From JAFGTF01 sp035527995 (GTDB taxonomy: Bacteria; Spirochaetota; B62-G9; DRHN01): a DNA stretch of 16,468 bases. Where the stretch lies: the NCBI GenBank assembly GCA_035527995.1, contig DATKZJ010000020.1, positions 1 through 16,468 of the forward strand, read 5' to 3'. The notes below the pieces were generated by a model. It saw nothing but the letters and a program-made list of their open reading frames with translations. It had not been told where the DNA came from and ran no database searches. Numbering within the stretch: the stretch's first letter is position 1; each line of letters starts with the position of its first letter. Both the position numbers and the translations under genes were made by a program. Shown here piece after piece: positions 1 through 6,497 of the stretch.

Positions 1-399
1 ATTGTTTCCTACTCTCCCGAAGTAGATCGGACCTGCCGCACCGAGGGCGAGCGTCGCATTGGAGAGGTAGTTGTTCATGTTGGTAGGATCGGAGAGATCG
101 ACTCCGGTGAGGATAGCCTCCCAAAGCTTCAGGGCGGAATCATCGATGTTCGCCCTCACGCCGAGAGAGAAAACCGATATGATATCGTCATCTACAAGCG
201 CGTATCCAGCCGGATTGTAGAAGACCGAGTTCTCGTCGTTGGCTACTCCTGTAAACGCACCTCCCATAGCCCTCACCATCGGAGGAACGGGCAGCGCCTG
301 GGGCTCCGAATCGTCGAGAGCATATATAAAGCCTCCGGTCAGGAGCATTACGAAGGCGAGAATCGCTACTTTTAGGATGTGTCCTTTAGACGTTCTCAT
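1..399 (-). CDS. Outer-membrane PorV/FadL-like protein, N-terminal part
   Basis: This gene reads leftward and runs off the window edge, leaving 133 N-terminal codons without a stop. Translation of the reverse strand from the ATG at 399 gives a basic start, a hydrophobic core (about residues 8-25) and an Ala-type signal peptidase I site near residue 27, so the product is exported. The mature start contains RAMGGAFTGVANDENSVFYN followed by PAGYA. This is the hallmark of the PorV/PorQ, UPF0164 and FadL-related beta-barrel families, in which an aromatic-Asn-Pro-Ala-Gly stretch lies near the N-terminus. A purine-rich AAAAAAGGAAC ribosome site lies 5 bases before the ATG. Because the barrel itself is missing, the transported substrate or secretion role cannot be stated. 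The upstream lipoprotein gene has the same orientation and may be co-transcribed. Confidence 0.8.
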   Translation of the reverse strand, partial: MRTSKGHILKVAILAFVMLLTGGFIYALDDSEPQALPVPPMVRAMGGAFTGVANDENSVFYNPAGYALVDDDIISVFSLGVRANIDDSALKLWEAILTGVDLSDPTNMNNYLSNATLALGAAGPIYFGRVGNN

Positions 400-517
400 A
401 CGGTTCCTTTTTTGCAAAGGCTCTATATAGTATCATCGGAACAACAACGTTTCCCCTCTATCTCTTTTAAATCATGACGCCCGATGTACTTCTTGCTGAT
501 GTTCCAGGTAGCCCGGT

Positions 518-542
518 AACCCCATAATTACGTTATGGGGTT
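518..542 (-). other. Perfect 10-bp hairpin overlapping the lipoprotein stop codon
   Basis: AACCCCATAA (518-527) and TTATGGGGTT (533-542) are exact reverse complements around a 5-base loop. On the reverse strand the first arm contains the last codons and the TAA stop of the lipoprotein gene. There is no T-run after the hairpin, so it is not a standard rho-independent terminator. It could be a weak terminator, an mRNA-stabilising 3' end, or an attenuator before the outer-membrane protein gene at 399. Confidence 0.6.
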
Positions 543-1387
543 CCTAGGGAGCTATCAGCGAGACCGTAGAACGCCCACTCCAGGACGCCGGTTTTCATGT
601 CGAGAATGTCGGACTGATCCATCGCTGTCGGCGGATTAGCCTCGAGACCATCGAGCGCTTCAAAGGCATTGGTGAGGTAGCCCATCATCGAGGCCTTTGC
701 AGTCGCGTCCGGTTCAACATATACTCTTAGCCCGTTAACTGCCGGAGTCGAATCACTCCATGTACCGATATGATACGTATAACCGCTTGTCTCGTCGGCA
801 ATTGCGTCGAGCTCCTCGTTGAGTGTGACGTCAAGGGGGCCCCATCCCGCCACATTACAATCAAGAGCAATCCTCTGCGATGCGACACCCGTCGCGGCCA
901 TCATGTTAGCCTGGTACGCCTCGAAAAGGATGCCCGGGTCCACATCGCCGGTTGTGTTGTCGATAGCATTGTTGTAGTCGTCGGCAGAGCTCTGTACATT
1001 GTCGTAGAAATCGTCGTATTCACCATCCTGCACGACCTGATTGATGATCTCTCCCTGGTTGTCGGCAGCAATGGTACCATTGAGCACGTCCGCCACGACA
1101 TCGTCGATAGTGGGAGATGCCTCGTTCATGTATGCAGCCGCCCTTCCGATGTATGCATCGGTGAGATCGTCTCCGCTTGTGCCGCCGTCGATTACATCGG
1201 TAAAGTAGTCTATGGCGGTCTGATAGTCACCGCTCGCGATTGCATTGTATCCGGCATCCAACTTAGCATCGGTCCCCATCAGTGAGGGGTCGACGAAAGG
1301 ACTGAAGAGGTTTATCGGCTTGCATGCTGCAAATGAAATCAGTATTAAAACCCCTGTCAAAAGCATGAGGAATTTTTTTATCTTCAT
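533..1387 (-). CDS. TPR-like lipoprotein of unknown function
   Basis: This is a 284-residue protein beginning with a lipoprotein signal peptide: Lys-rich start, hydrophobic core at residues 6-19 and lipobox S-F-A-A-C with Cys22 as the likely lipidated residue. The mature chain is strikingly acidic. Residues about 44-90 (GYNAIASGDYQTAIDYFTDV, then DAYIGRAAAYMN) read as at least one TPR-type helical hairpin, and the rest also looks alpha-helical. I recognise no enzymatic motif. The start at 1387 is preceded by AAAGGGGAAATGCA, a usable ribosome site. It has its own promoter and a long leader with two hairpins, and its stop codon is buried in a 10-bp hairpin. A scaffold role in the envelope is plausible, since TPR lipoproteins are common in spirochaetes, but its function is unknown. 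Confidence 0.8.
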   Translation of the reverse strand: MKIKKFLMLLTGVLILISFAACKPINLFSPFVDPSLMGTDAKLDAGYNAIASGDYQTAIDYFTDVIDGGTSGDDLTDAYIGRAAAYMNEASPTIDDVVADVLNGTIAADNQGEIINQVVQDGEYDDFYDNVQSSADDYNNAIDNTTGDVDPGILFEAYQANMMAATGVASQRIALDCNVAGWGPLDVTLNEELDAIADETSGYTYHIGTWSDSTPAVNGLRVYVEPDATAKASMMGYLTNAFEALDGLEANPPTAMDQSDILDMKTGVLEWAFYGLADSSLGTP

Positions 1388-1416
1388 TGCATTTCCCCTT
1401 TAGTACCTTAATACTG

Positions 1417-1443
1417 ATTTTCTTGCCTTTTTGGCAAGAAAAT
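1417..1443 (-). promoter_or_regulatory. 11-bp hairpin in the lipoprotein leader
   Basis: ATTTTCTTGCC (1417-1427) and GGCAAGAAAAT (1433-1443) are perfect reverse complements around TTTTT. The hairpin lies 30 bases before the lipoprotein ATG and about 45 bases downstream of the predicted transcription start. It may be a leader hairpin, an operator or an RNA-stability element. On the plus strand it would be followed by ATATTTTAAT, a poor terminator with nothing upstream to terminate. Confidence 0.55.
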
Positions 1444-1455
1444 ATTTTAATCAAG

Positions 1456-1474
1456 AATGTGGCTTGTCCACATT
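1456..1474 (-). promoter_or_regulatory. 7-bp inverted repeat just after the lipoprotein transcription start
   Basis: AATGTGG (1456-1462) and CCACATT (1468-1474) are perfect complements with a 5-base spacer. The position, about 10-30 bases downstream of the predicted start site, fits either an operator for a dimeric repressor or a first leader hairpin. No known regulator can be named from it. Confidence 0.4.
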
Positions 1475-1492
1475 AGGAGTTGAGCCTCACGT

Positions 1493-1521
1493 ATAATATC
1501 CCAAGAAAAAATATAGCACAA
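1493..1521 (-). promoter_or_regulatory. Sigma70-type promoter for the lipoprotein gene
   Basis: On the reverse strand, TTGTGC (1521-1516) is separated by exactly 17 bases from TATTAT (1498-1493). Transcription would start near 1486, giving a leader of about 100 bases before the ATG at 1387. The hexamers and spacing fit the vegetative consensus well. Confidence 0.6.
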
Positions 1522-1719
1522 ATCAGGTCTGTTCACAACTTTATTATTGTATCGGTTCGATATAAAGGAGTAATTATTATAATTTTTGCAATGCTGCTTA
1601 TATACAATATATACACGATGGCCTGCCTGTCATAATCTTCGGTAAAGGGGGTGATTTTTTCAGTGGTATCTTTTGGTATCTTTTGACCTCGAACCGGCAG
1701 GAGAGGTTGACGTAAGGGG
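1522..1719. other. AT-rich spacer between the lipoprotein promoter and the tRNA terminator
   Basis: I see no gene here. The only reading frames are unsupported overlaps of the tRNA region. The stretch around 1571-1615 is very AT-rich and contains isolated TATAAT-like words on both strands, but none has a -35 partner at 16-18 bases. Confidence 0.5.
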
Positions 1720-1720
1720 G

Positions 1721-1759
1721 AAAAAAAGACCCCCCGAAAAGGAGGAAAACGAGGGGTCT
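1721..1759 (-). terminator. Rho-independent terminator of the tRNA-Lys/tRNA-Glu transcript
   Basis: On the reverse strand AGACCCCTCG (1759-1750) pairs with CGGGGGGTCT (1736-1727), 10 pairs including one G-U, around a 13-base loop. A run of seven T residues follows or overlaps its base (1727-1721). It lies directly after the CCA end of tRNA-Glu, so it ends this transcript. Confidence 0.88.
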
Positions 1760-1761
1760 AA

Positions 1762-1836
1762 TGGTATCTCCTAGGGGAGTCGAACCCCTGTTGCCGGGAT
1801 GAAAACCCGATGTCCTAACCACTAGACGAAGGAGAC
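1762..1836 (-). tRNA. tRNA-Glu (anticodon TTC)
   Basis: The reverse strand from 1836 folds as a cloverleaf. The acceptor arm is GTCTCCT/AGGAGAT with a G-U first pair, the D-arm sequence is GTCTAGTGGTTAGGAC, the anticodon loop is TTTTCAT giving TTC, and the T arm contains GGTTCGACTCC. The discriminator is A at 1765 and CCA is encoded at 1764-1762. It is the second gene of a two-tRNA transcript, only 3 bases after tRNA-Lys, and is followed by a terminator. Confidence 0.95.
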
Positions 1837-1839
1837 ATC

Positions 1840-1912
1840 TGAGCCGCGAAGGAATCGAACCTTCGACCCACGCCTTAAAAGGGCGTTGCTCTACCTACTG
1901 AGCTAGCGGCCC
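1840..1912 (-). tRNA. tRNA-Lys (anticodon TTT)
   Basis: The reverse strand from 1912 gives acceptor GGGCCGC/GCGGCTC with one G-U pair, D-arm GCTCAGTAGGTAGAGC, anticodon stem ACGCC/GGCGT with loop CTTTTAA giving TTT, and T-loop TTCGATT. The discriminator is A at 1840. The next three bases read GAT rather than CCA, so the CCA end must be added after processing, unlike its neighbour tRNA-Glu. Confidence 0.95.
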
Positions 1913-1924
1913 TTAACCGGTTTC

Positions 1925-1953
1925 AATATAGTAACCGATACTTTTTAGGTCAA
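1925..1953 (-). promoter_or_regulatory. Sigma70-type promoter of the tRNA pair
   Basis: On the reverse strand TTGACC (1953-1948) is followed after exactly 17 bases by TATATT (1930-1925). The predicted start near 1918 leaves a leader of about six bases before tRNA-Lys, typical of stable-RNA genes. Confidence 0.75.
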
Positions 1954-2059
1954 GAGATTTTTGACCGGTACAATTTTTATGGAATTTGTTCCTATCAGGG
2001 ATTACAATACAAGGGTCGGGAACAGATGCATCCACGCTGATTTTTAAAGGAGTTTTTAA

Positions 2060-2926
2060 GTGTATAGTATGACCGGATATGCCCTGAAGACAGTTGAATT
2101 CGAAGACTATACGGTGCACTGCGAGATCAAGTCTCTCAACAACAAGTTTCTCGAGGTCAAGTTCAGGCTGCCACCCTATATGCCTGAGATCGAAAACCGC
2201 CTGCGAAAGCTCATGAAGGTATCTGTCAAGCGCGGAAAGGTGGAGGTGTACATCCGTGTCGAGGTGAAGGAGCGCACGGAGTTCGAGATCATCAAGTCTC
2301 TGTTGCGAAAGTACTACGGAATAATACGAGAGATCGAGGACACCGCAGATTTTCATCTTCAGGTGTCTGTGTCCGAACTTCTCGGCATGAAAAACATACT
2401 CGGGCACCATGAAGAGTATTCCTATATAGATCTTCCTTCCGAGCGGATAGTCGGGGTTTTTGAACAGACACTGTCGGCATTCAACGAATCCCGGTATATC
2501 GAAGGTGAAAATACCAAAATGGATATCACGGAATATATCGGTGCTATCATGAAGTCTCTGAAAAAGATCGAGGATGCCTGTCCTGCTATCGTAGAAAGAT
2601 ACAAGGCACAGATTAAGGAACGGATACAGGAGCTTCTTGACGACAAGGTTGACGAGACGAGGCTGATGATAGAGGTCGGGATATTCGCCAGCAAGGTGGA
2701 CATATCGGAAGAGATCTCGAGGATAAACAGTCATGTCGAAAGGGCCCTCGGGCTGATTGAAAGCGATGAATCCTGCGGACGGGAGCTGGACTTCATTATT
2801 CAGGAGCTCAACAGGGAGATCAATACAATAGGGTCAAAGGTCGGTGACTATGCGGTTTCAGAAGAGGTGATAAACACGAAAACAATGCTGGAGAAGATCA
2901 AAGAACAGGTGAGAAACATTGAGTAA
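2060..2926 (+). CDS. yicC: YicC/YloC family endoribonuclease
   Basis: This is a 288-residue protein with the family's N-terminal signature SMTGYA (residues 3-8) and the C-terminal DUF1732 block, including QELNREINTIGSKVGDY and a final helix ending in KEQVRNIE. E. coli YicC and B. subtilis YloC are described as oligomeric endoribonucleases acting on RNA; the length matches (about 287-291). The start is GTG at 2060, chosen because AAAGGAG lies 7 bases upstream and the SMTG motif follows at once. The stop overlaps the TTG start of gmk, so the two are translationally coupled; yicC-gmk adjacency is widespread in bacteria. The upstream gap to the divergent tRNA-Lys contains no convincing promoter for this strand. 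Confidence 0.93.
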   Translation: MYSMTGYALKTVEFEDYTVHCEIKSLNNKFLEVKFRLPPYMPEIENRLRKLMKVSVKRGKVEVYIRVEVKERTEFEIIKSLLRKYYGIIREIEDTADFHLQVSVSELLGMKNILGHHEEYSYIDLPSERIVGVFEQTLSAFNESRYIEGENTKMDITEYIGAIMKSLKKIEDACPAIVERYKAQIKERIQELLDDKVDETRLMIEVGIFASKVDISEEISRINSHVERALGLIESDESCGRELDFIIQELNREINTIGSKVGDYAVSEEVINTKTMLEKIKEQVRNIE

Positions 2927-3488
2927 CACGGGCTCTCTGGTTGTCGTTACCGCCCCGTCCGGGAGCGGCAAGACCACGATCTACAAGAGAATTTTGAAAG
3001 ACAACCCCGATCTCTACTTTTCTGTATCCTATACGACGAGGAAGAGAAGGGTCTTCGAGGTCGATGGTGTCGATTACTTTTATATAGACAGGGAGAGTTT
3101 CGAACGTAAGATCGAGTCCGACGAATTCATCGAGTGGGCGACCGTTCATGGCGAGCTGTACGGAACAGAGCGCAGGCAGATAGAGAGCTGCCTGAAAAAG
3201 AGGAAGATCTGCATCCTCGATGTAGACGTGCAGGGGGCAATCAGGATTATGGAAGAGTACCCTGATGCATTAACGATATTCATACAGCCTCCGGGTATCG
3301 AAGAACTCGAACAGAGACTCAGGAAGAGGGGAACAGAGAGCGAGGAGGATATCAGAATAAGGCTCATGGATGCGCAGAATGAGCTTGAATACAGAGGCCT
3401 TTTTAAGTATATTGTAATAAACCGAATCGCTGAAGAGGCGATTAGGGAAGTAGAAGCAATCATCGAACAAGAAAAAAACAAGAGGTAA
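2919..3488 (+). CDS. gmk: Guanylate kinase
   Basis: Guanylate kinase phosphorylates GMP to GDP with ATP in the cytoplasm and is essential for GTP synthesis. The 189-residue protein has the P-loop APSGSGKT at residues 12-19. The GMP-binding region follows: SVSYTTRKRR, then GVDYFYID and the stretch around FIEWATVHGELYGT. ILDVDVQGA is the conserved strand, and the lid ends in EDIRIRL. It starts at TTG 2919, inside the last codons of yicC, with AGGTGAG as the ribosome site. The chain is slightly shorter than the usual 200-210 residues but complete. rpoZ follows 7 bases after the stop, as in many bacteria. Confidence 0.96.
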   Translation: MSNTGSLVVVTAPSGSGKTTIYKRILKDNPDLYFSVSYTTRKRRVFEVDGVDYFYIDRESFERKIESDEFIEWATVHGELYGTERRQIESCLKKRKICILDVDVQGAIRIMEEYPDALTIFIQPPGIEELEQRLRKRGTESEEDIRIRLMDAQNELEYRGLFKYIVINRIAEEAIREVEAIIEQEKNKR

Positions 3489-3495
3489 TTAGCGC

Positions 3496-3714
3496 ATGCT
3501 ACCGGTGTACGAAATCATCGATTATACAAAGAACAGATATCTTCTCTCCAAGGCTGTGATGAAGAGGGCAAGGCAGATCAACTTTATTGGTGATGATGAG
3601 CTGGAGGGTTACGACGGCAAGATCGTCTCCCTCTCTATGAGACAGATCCTGAACGGTACGATGAACTACTATTTGACAGGGGAGGAGAGAAAGAAGGATC
3701 AATCGTCCCAGTAA
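3496..3714 (+). CDS. rpoZ: RNA polymerase omega subunit
   Basis: This is a 72-residue protein that matches omega in length and in its two diagnostic blocks: NRYLLSKAVMKRARQI (about residues 13-28) and KIVSLSMRQILNG (about 42-54). Omega chaperones assembly of the beta-prime subunit and contributes to the ppGpp-binding site in many bacteria. The gene lies 7 bases after gmk. The ATG is preceded by AAGAGG about 10 bases upstream, a rather long spacing. A DksA-like gene at 12356 in the same window may be a partner in ppGpp control. The gene is followed by a 300-base noncoding stretch with tandem hairpins that may end or process this transcript. Confidence 0.9.
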   Translation: MLPVYEIIDYTKNRYLLSKAVMKRARQINFIGDDELEGYDGKIVSLSMRQILNGTMNYYLTGEERKKDQSSQ

Positions 3715-3722
3715 CTGCGCTG

Positions 3723-3864
3723 CAGTTCTCTAACACAGCGGAGAACTCAGTTCTCTAAAAAAGCGAAGAACTCAGTTCTCTAACTCGGCGGAGAACCCAG
3801 TTCTCTAAAAAGCGGAGAACCCAGTTCTCTAAAAAGCGGAGAACTGAGCAGATGTACTGTTCTC
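3723..3864 (+). repeat. Five tandem hairpin repeats in the rpoZ-miaA spacer
   Basis: Five head-to-tail units of 25, 25, 25, 24 and 24 bases start at 3723, 3748, 3773, 3798 and 3822. Each begins CAGTTCTCTAA and ends GCGGAGAACT or GCGGAGAACC, so each folds into a 6-7 bp hairpin (AGTTCTC with GAGAACT). Adjacent units can also pair across their junction (GAGAACT-C-AGTTCTC). A further GTTCTC at 3859-3864 can pair with the last GAGAAC. Variation between units is concentrated in the loop; unit 2 carries GAA for GGA in its stem. There is no open frame through the array, because TAA recurs. The rest of the spacer (3715-4014) shows no gene. Confidence 0.92.
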
Positions 3865-4014
3865 AGGCTTTGCAAAAAGATTTTACAAAGACGAGATCTC
3901 CATGTAAAGGCCTTTCAAACCGACAGCTTGTCCTGGTATACAGCTTCACTCTCCTCAAGGTGCGATCAAGCACACGATAAAATTCTATACATTATTAAGA
4001 AGGGGCCCGCTTCG

Positions 4015-4926
4015 GTGAAGCAGGGAAGGCTTGTATTCATATTCGGTCCGACAGGAGCAGGAAAGAGCGAGCTTGCGGTAAAGGTCGCCCGAGGGATCGG
4101 GGAGATCGTTTCGGTTGACTCGATGCAGGTTTACAAAAGCCTCGAACGGGGCACCGCGAAACCGACTGCCCTGCAGCTCGAGAGTGTGCGCCACCACCTC
4201 GTGAGTATTGTTCCTCCCTCCTATCGATTCAGTGCAGGAGATTTCAAGAGGCTTGCGCAGGATGCCATAGATGATATTACAGACAGGGACCTTCTACCGT
4301 TCCTCGTCGGCGGGACGGGGCTGTACTTCAGGGCACTGGAGTACAATCTCGATGAGGCGCCGCGCGCAGACACAGCGTTGCGTGAAAGGCTGTACCGTGA
4401 AGAGGAGATGCAGAAGGGGGTGCTGTACAGCCGTCTGGAGAGAGTGGATCCAAAAACCGCACGACGCCTTCATCCAAACGACCTCGTGAGGATCGTACGG
4501 GCTCTGGAGATATGCGAGATATCCGGCGGCCGTTTCAGTGAGGTCATAGGGAGAACAAAAAAGCCGGGATATGATATCCTGAAGATCGGAATCAATATGG
4601 AGAAAGAAAGGCTCTATGATACTCTCGAGATGCGCTGCTACCGGATGGTTGAGGACGGTTTAGCGGGAGAGGTATACGATCGGTTGTATGAGGGGTTGGA
4701 TGAGAAACTCCCCTCGATGAAGGGTCTCGGGTACAGCCATTTCATACAGTACTTCAAAGGGTGTCTCTCATACGAAGAGACTCTGCGATTGTTTGTGCGG
4801 GATACAAAACGATACGCGAAACGCCAGATGTGCTGGTTTCGCCGGGAGGATGCTGAATGGTTTCCTCCGGACAGGCACTCTGAAATAAGGCGAAGGATAG
4901 AGGAGTTTACCGTGCGCAGATCATGA
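4015..4926 (+). CDS. miaA: tRNA dimethylallyltransferase
   Basis: MiaA transfers a dimethylallyl group to A37 of tRNAs that read codons beginning with U. Numbered from GTG 4015, the 303-residue protein has the P-loop GPTGAGKS at 11-18, then VDSMQVYKSLERGTAKPT, the VGGTGLYF strand, DLVRIVRALEI, KGLGY and the tRNA-contact segment TKRYAKRQMCWFRR. The last block usually has Thr before the Trp-Phe-Arg; here it is Cys. The frame stays open upstream to a TTG at 3928, but that start has no ribosome site and adds residues with no family match. GTG 4015 has AAGAAGGGG 9 bases upstream and gives the usual length (about 300-316). Only 19 bases separate it from the next gene. Confidence 0.95.
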   Translation: MKQGRLVFIFGPTGAGKSELAVKVARGIGEIVSVDSMQVYKSLERGTAKPTALQLESVRHHLVSIVPPSYRFSAGDFKRLAQDAIDDITDRDLLPFLVGGTGLYFRALEYNLDEAPRADTALRERLYREEEMQKGVLYSRLERVDPKTARRLHPNDLVRIVRALEICEISGGRFSEVIGRTKKPGYDILKIGINMEKERLYDTLEMRCYRMVEDGLAGEVYDRLYEGLDEKLPSMKGLGYSHFIQYFKGCLSYEETLRLFVRDTKRYAKRQMCWFRREDAEWFPPDRHSEIRRRIEEFTVRRS

Positions 4927-4945
4927 CAGAGAGGGGGAAGATGAG

Positions 4946-6043
4946 GTGGTCTACATCGTGATTATGGCAGGGGGCAGGGGAGAGCGGTTCTGGCCGAAGA
5001 GCACGAGGCGAAGGCCGAAGCAGTTTCACAGGATCGCTTCAGAAAGAACCATGGTCCAGGAGACATTCTCCCGGGTGTTTCCTGAATTCGGAAAGGAAAG
5101 AATATTTTTCGTGCTGGGAAAACATCTTACACAGTCTCTTTTGGATCAGATCCCGGAGATCGACGATCGGAATCTCATAGTGGAACCTGCGGGGAAAAAC
5201 ACCGCCCCCGCAATCGGGCTCGCGGCTGCGCGTCTCGATAAGCTCGATGGTGAAGCGACCATGGTGGTTCTTACGGCGGACCACCTCATTCGGCCGAAAA
5301 AGGAGTTTCTGAATGCGGTAAATGCCGCCGTAGAGGTTGCGAACAGAGGAAGACTCGTTACATTCGGCATCAAACCGATACGTCCGGCCACGGAGTACGG
5401 CTATGTAGAGACGAGAGGAAGACCACAGAAGACTGCAGGTTTTCACGTATATGACGTAGAGAAGTTTACCGAGAAGCCTGATGAGAGTACGGCGCGCCGG
5501 TTTTTGGACTCAGGCCGGTATCTGTGGAACTCGGGGCTGTTCACGTTTCAGGCAAAAGAGATACTCGGTTCAATAGGGCGGCACATGCCCGGGCTGTACC
5601 GGTCGCTTATGAGAATACAGGGTAGTATGGGCGGCGAAGATGAGACGAGGATCACAGAGGAGGAGTTCAGTACAATAGAGAGTGTATCCATAGATTACGG
5701 GGTGATGGAGAAGTCGGACAGGATCTCCTGCATCGAGCCCGGTTTTTTATGGGATGACATGGGCTCTTGGAGATCTCTGGATCGCTACGGGAAGAAGGAT
5801 GGGCAGGGAAACGTTGCCGAAGGTGATGTTGTGCTCGTCGAGTCGAAGGATAACATCGTGATCGGTGAGGATAAATCGGTGATCGGTGAAGATAAATCGG
5901 TGATCGCCCTCATTGGAGTAAGCGGCCTCATCGTTGTAAAAGAGGGCAACAGGTTGCTTGTCTGTCACAAGGATTATGACCAGCGGATCAAGGAAGCGCT
6001 GGAGAGAATGTCCGCGGATGAAAAATTATCGAACTATCTGTAA
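4946..6043 (+). CDS. Mannose-1-phosphate guanylyltransferase
   Basis: This enzyme makes GDP-mannose from mannose-1-phosphate and GTP for polysaccharide and glycan synthesis. The 365-residue protein has the nucleotidyltransferase signature GGRGERFWPKS (residues 9-19) with PKQF (24-27), then EPAGKNTAPAIGLAA, LTADHLI, FTEKPD and WNSGLFTF. It ends near residue 365, so it is the single-domain form, lacking the C-terminal phosphomannose isomerase domain of the roughly 470-residue fused enzymes. The start is GTG 4946 with GAGGGGG 8 bases upstream; the ATG at 4941 is out of frame. A 21-base direct duplication encodes two copies of VIGEDKS near residues 306-319, in the hydrophilic loop after EGDVVLVESKDN. 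The frame is intact, so the enzyme is probably active. Confidence 0.92.
   Translation: MVYIVIMAGGRGERFWPKSTRRRPKQFHRIASERTMVQETFSRVFPEFGKERIFFVLGKHLTQSLLDQIPEIDDRNLIVEPAGKNTAPAIGLAAARLDKLDGEATMVVLTADHLIRPKKEFLNAVNAAVEVANRGRLVTFGIKPIRPATEYGYVETRGRPQKTAGFHVYDVEKFTEKPDESTARRFLDSGRYLWNSGLFTFQAKEILGSIGRHMPGLYRSLMRIQGSMGGEDETRITEEEFSTIESVSIDYGVMEKSDRISCIEPGFLWDDMGSWRSLDRYGKKDGQGNVAEGDVVLVESKDNIVIGEDKSVIGEDKSVIALIGVSGLIVVKEGNRLLVCHKDYDQRIKEALERMSADEKLSNYL
5860..5901 (+). repeat. 21-base tandem duplication inside the guanylyltransferase gene
   Basis: Two adjacent 21-base units (5860-5880 and 5881-5901) differ at one base (G versus A in the tenth to twelfth positions, GAGGAT versus GAAGAT). The unit length is a multiple of three, so the frame is kept and VIGEDKS is doubled. 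The near identity suggests a recent slippage event. Confidence 0.9.
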
Positions 6044-6048
6044 TCCTG

Positions 6049-6077
6049 TTGCAAATAATACGACTTTTCACTATATT
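6049..6077 (+). promoter_or_regulatory. Strong sigma70-type promoter for the DUF1844-folP-cdaA cluster
   Basis: TTGCAA (6049-6054) and TATATT (6072-6077) are separated by exactly 17 bases in the only spacer between the guanylyltransferase gene and the next cluster. The start site would be near 6084, about 30 bases before the TTG start of the DUF1844 gene, whose AAGGGAG ribosome site is at 6101-6107. Confidence 0.75.
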
Positions 6078-6114
6078 ATGCTTCTGTTAAAAGGTGTAGG
6101 AAGGGAGAACTACG

Positions 6115-6465
6115 TTGAGTTCAAACGATGAGTACAGTCCGGAGACTACCTTTGCTGCGCTTGTCATTACACTGAGCTCTTCGGCCTGGATAGGGCTCGG
6201 GAAGATCGAAGACCCAGTCGAAGGCGGGATTAAAAAGAACCTGAAGACGGCGAAATATACGATAGATATCCTCCTCATGCTGAGGGCCAAGACAGAGGGA
6301 AACCTCGATCCCGAAGAGAAGAGGCTGCTCGATGGGGTGATTGCAGATCTTCAGGCAAACTATGCCGAAACAGTGTTTTCGGATAAAAAAGATACGGACG
6401 AGGGTGAAAAAGATCCCTCCCCCCAGGGACCGCAATCGGGTCCCGAGGACAAGAACGAGGAATAA
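6115..6465 (+). CDS. DUF1844 family protein
   Basis: This is a 116-residue protein. Residues about 10-85 match my recollection of the DUF1844 family: an opening TTFAALVITLSSSAWIGLGK, then the conserved NLKTAKYTIDILLMLRAKTEGNL and an acidic helix EEKRLLDGVIADLQANY. The tail (about 90-116) is a low-complexity string of Asp, Glu, Pro, Gly and Lys, probably disordered. The molecular role of DUF1844 proteins is not known to me. The start is TTG 6115, supported by AAGGGAG 7 bases upstream; no ATG in frame lies before the domain. It is the first gene after a strong promoter and is followed 32 bases later by the COX24-like miniprotein, which suggests a link with translation or growth control, though that is inference only. 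Confidence 0.8.
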   Translation: MSSNDEYSPETTFAALVITLSSSAWIGLGKIEDPVEGGIKKNLKTAKYTIDILLMLRAKTEGNLDPEEKRLLDGVIADLQANYAETVFSDKKDTDEGEKDPSPQGPQSGPEDKNEE

Positions 6466-6497
6466 TTCAAAGGATTCGGTAAGGTATAGGAGGTATA

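Noticed and set aside
770..1285. Forward open frame of 171 codons opposite the lipoprotein gene
   Set aside because: It has no start signal or family match; the reverse frame has a lipobox, promoter and ribosome site.
1961..2008. Promoter for yicC (TTGACC at 1961, TACAAT at 2003)
   Set aside because: The hexamers are 36 bases apart, and neither has a matching partner at 16-18 bases.
1913..2734. Reverse-strand open frame of 273 codons opposite yicC
   Set aside because: It runs into the tRNA promoter region and is composed of the complement of yicC codons; yicC has a clear family match.
3723..3845. Possible CRISPR array
   Set aside because: The units are contiguous 24-25 base copies with no unique spacers between them, and no cas gene is present.
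3928..4014. Longer N-terminus for MiaA starting at TTG 3928
   Set aside because: There is no ribosome site, the extra 29 residues do not resemble MiaA, and GTG 4015 has a good ribosome site and gives the normal length.
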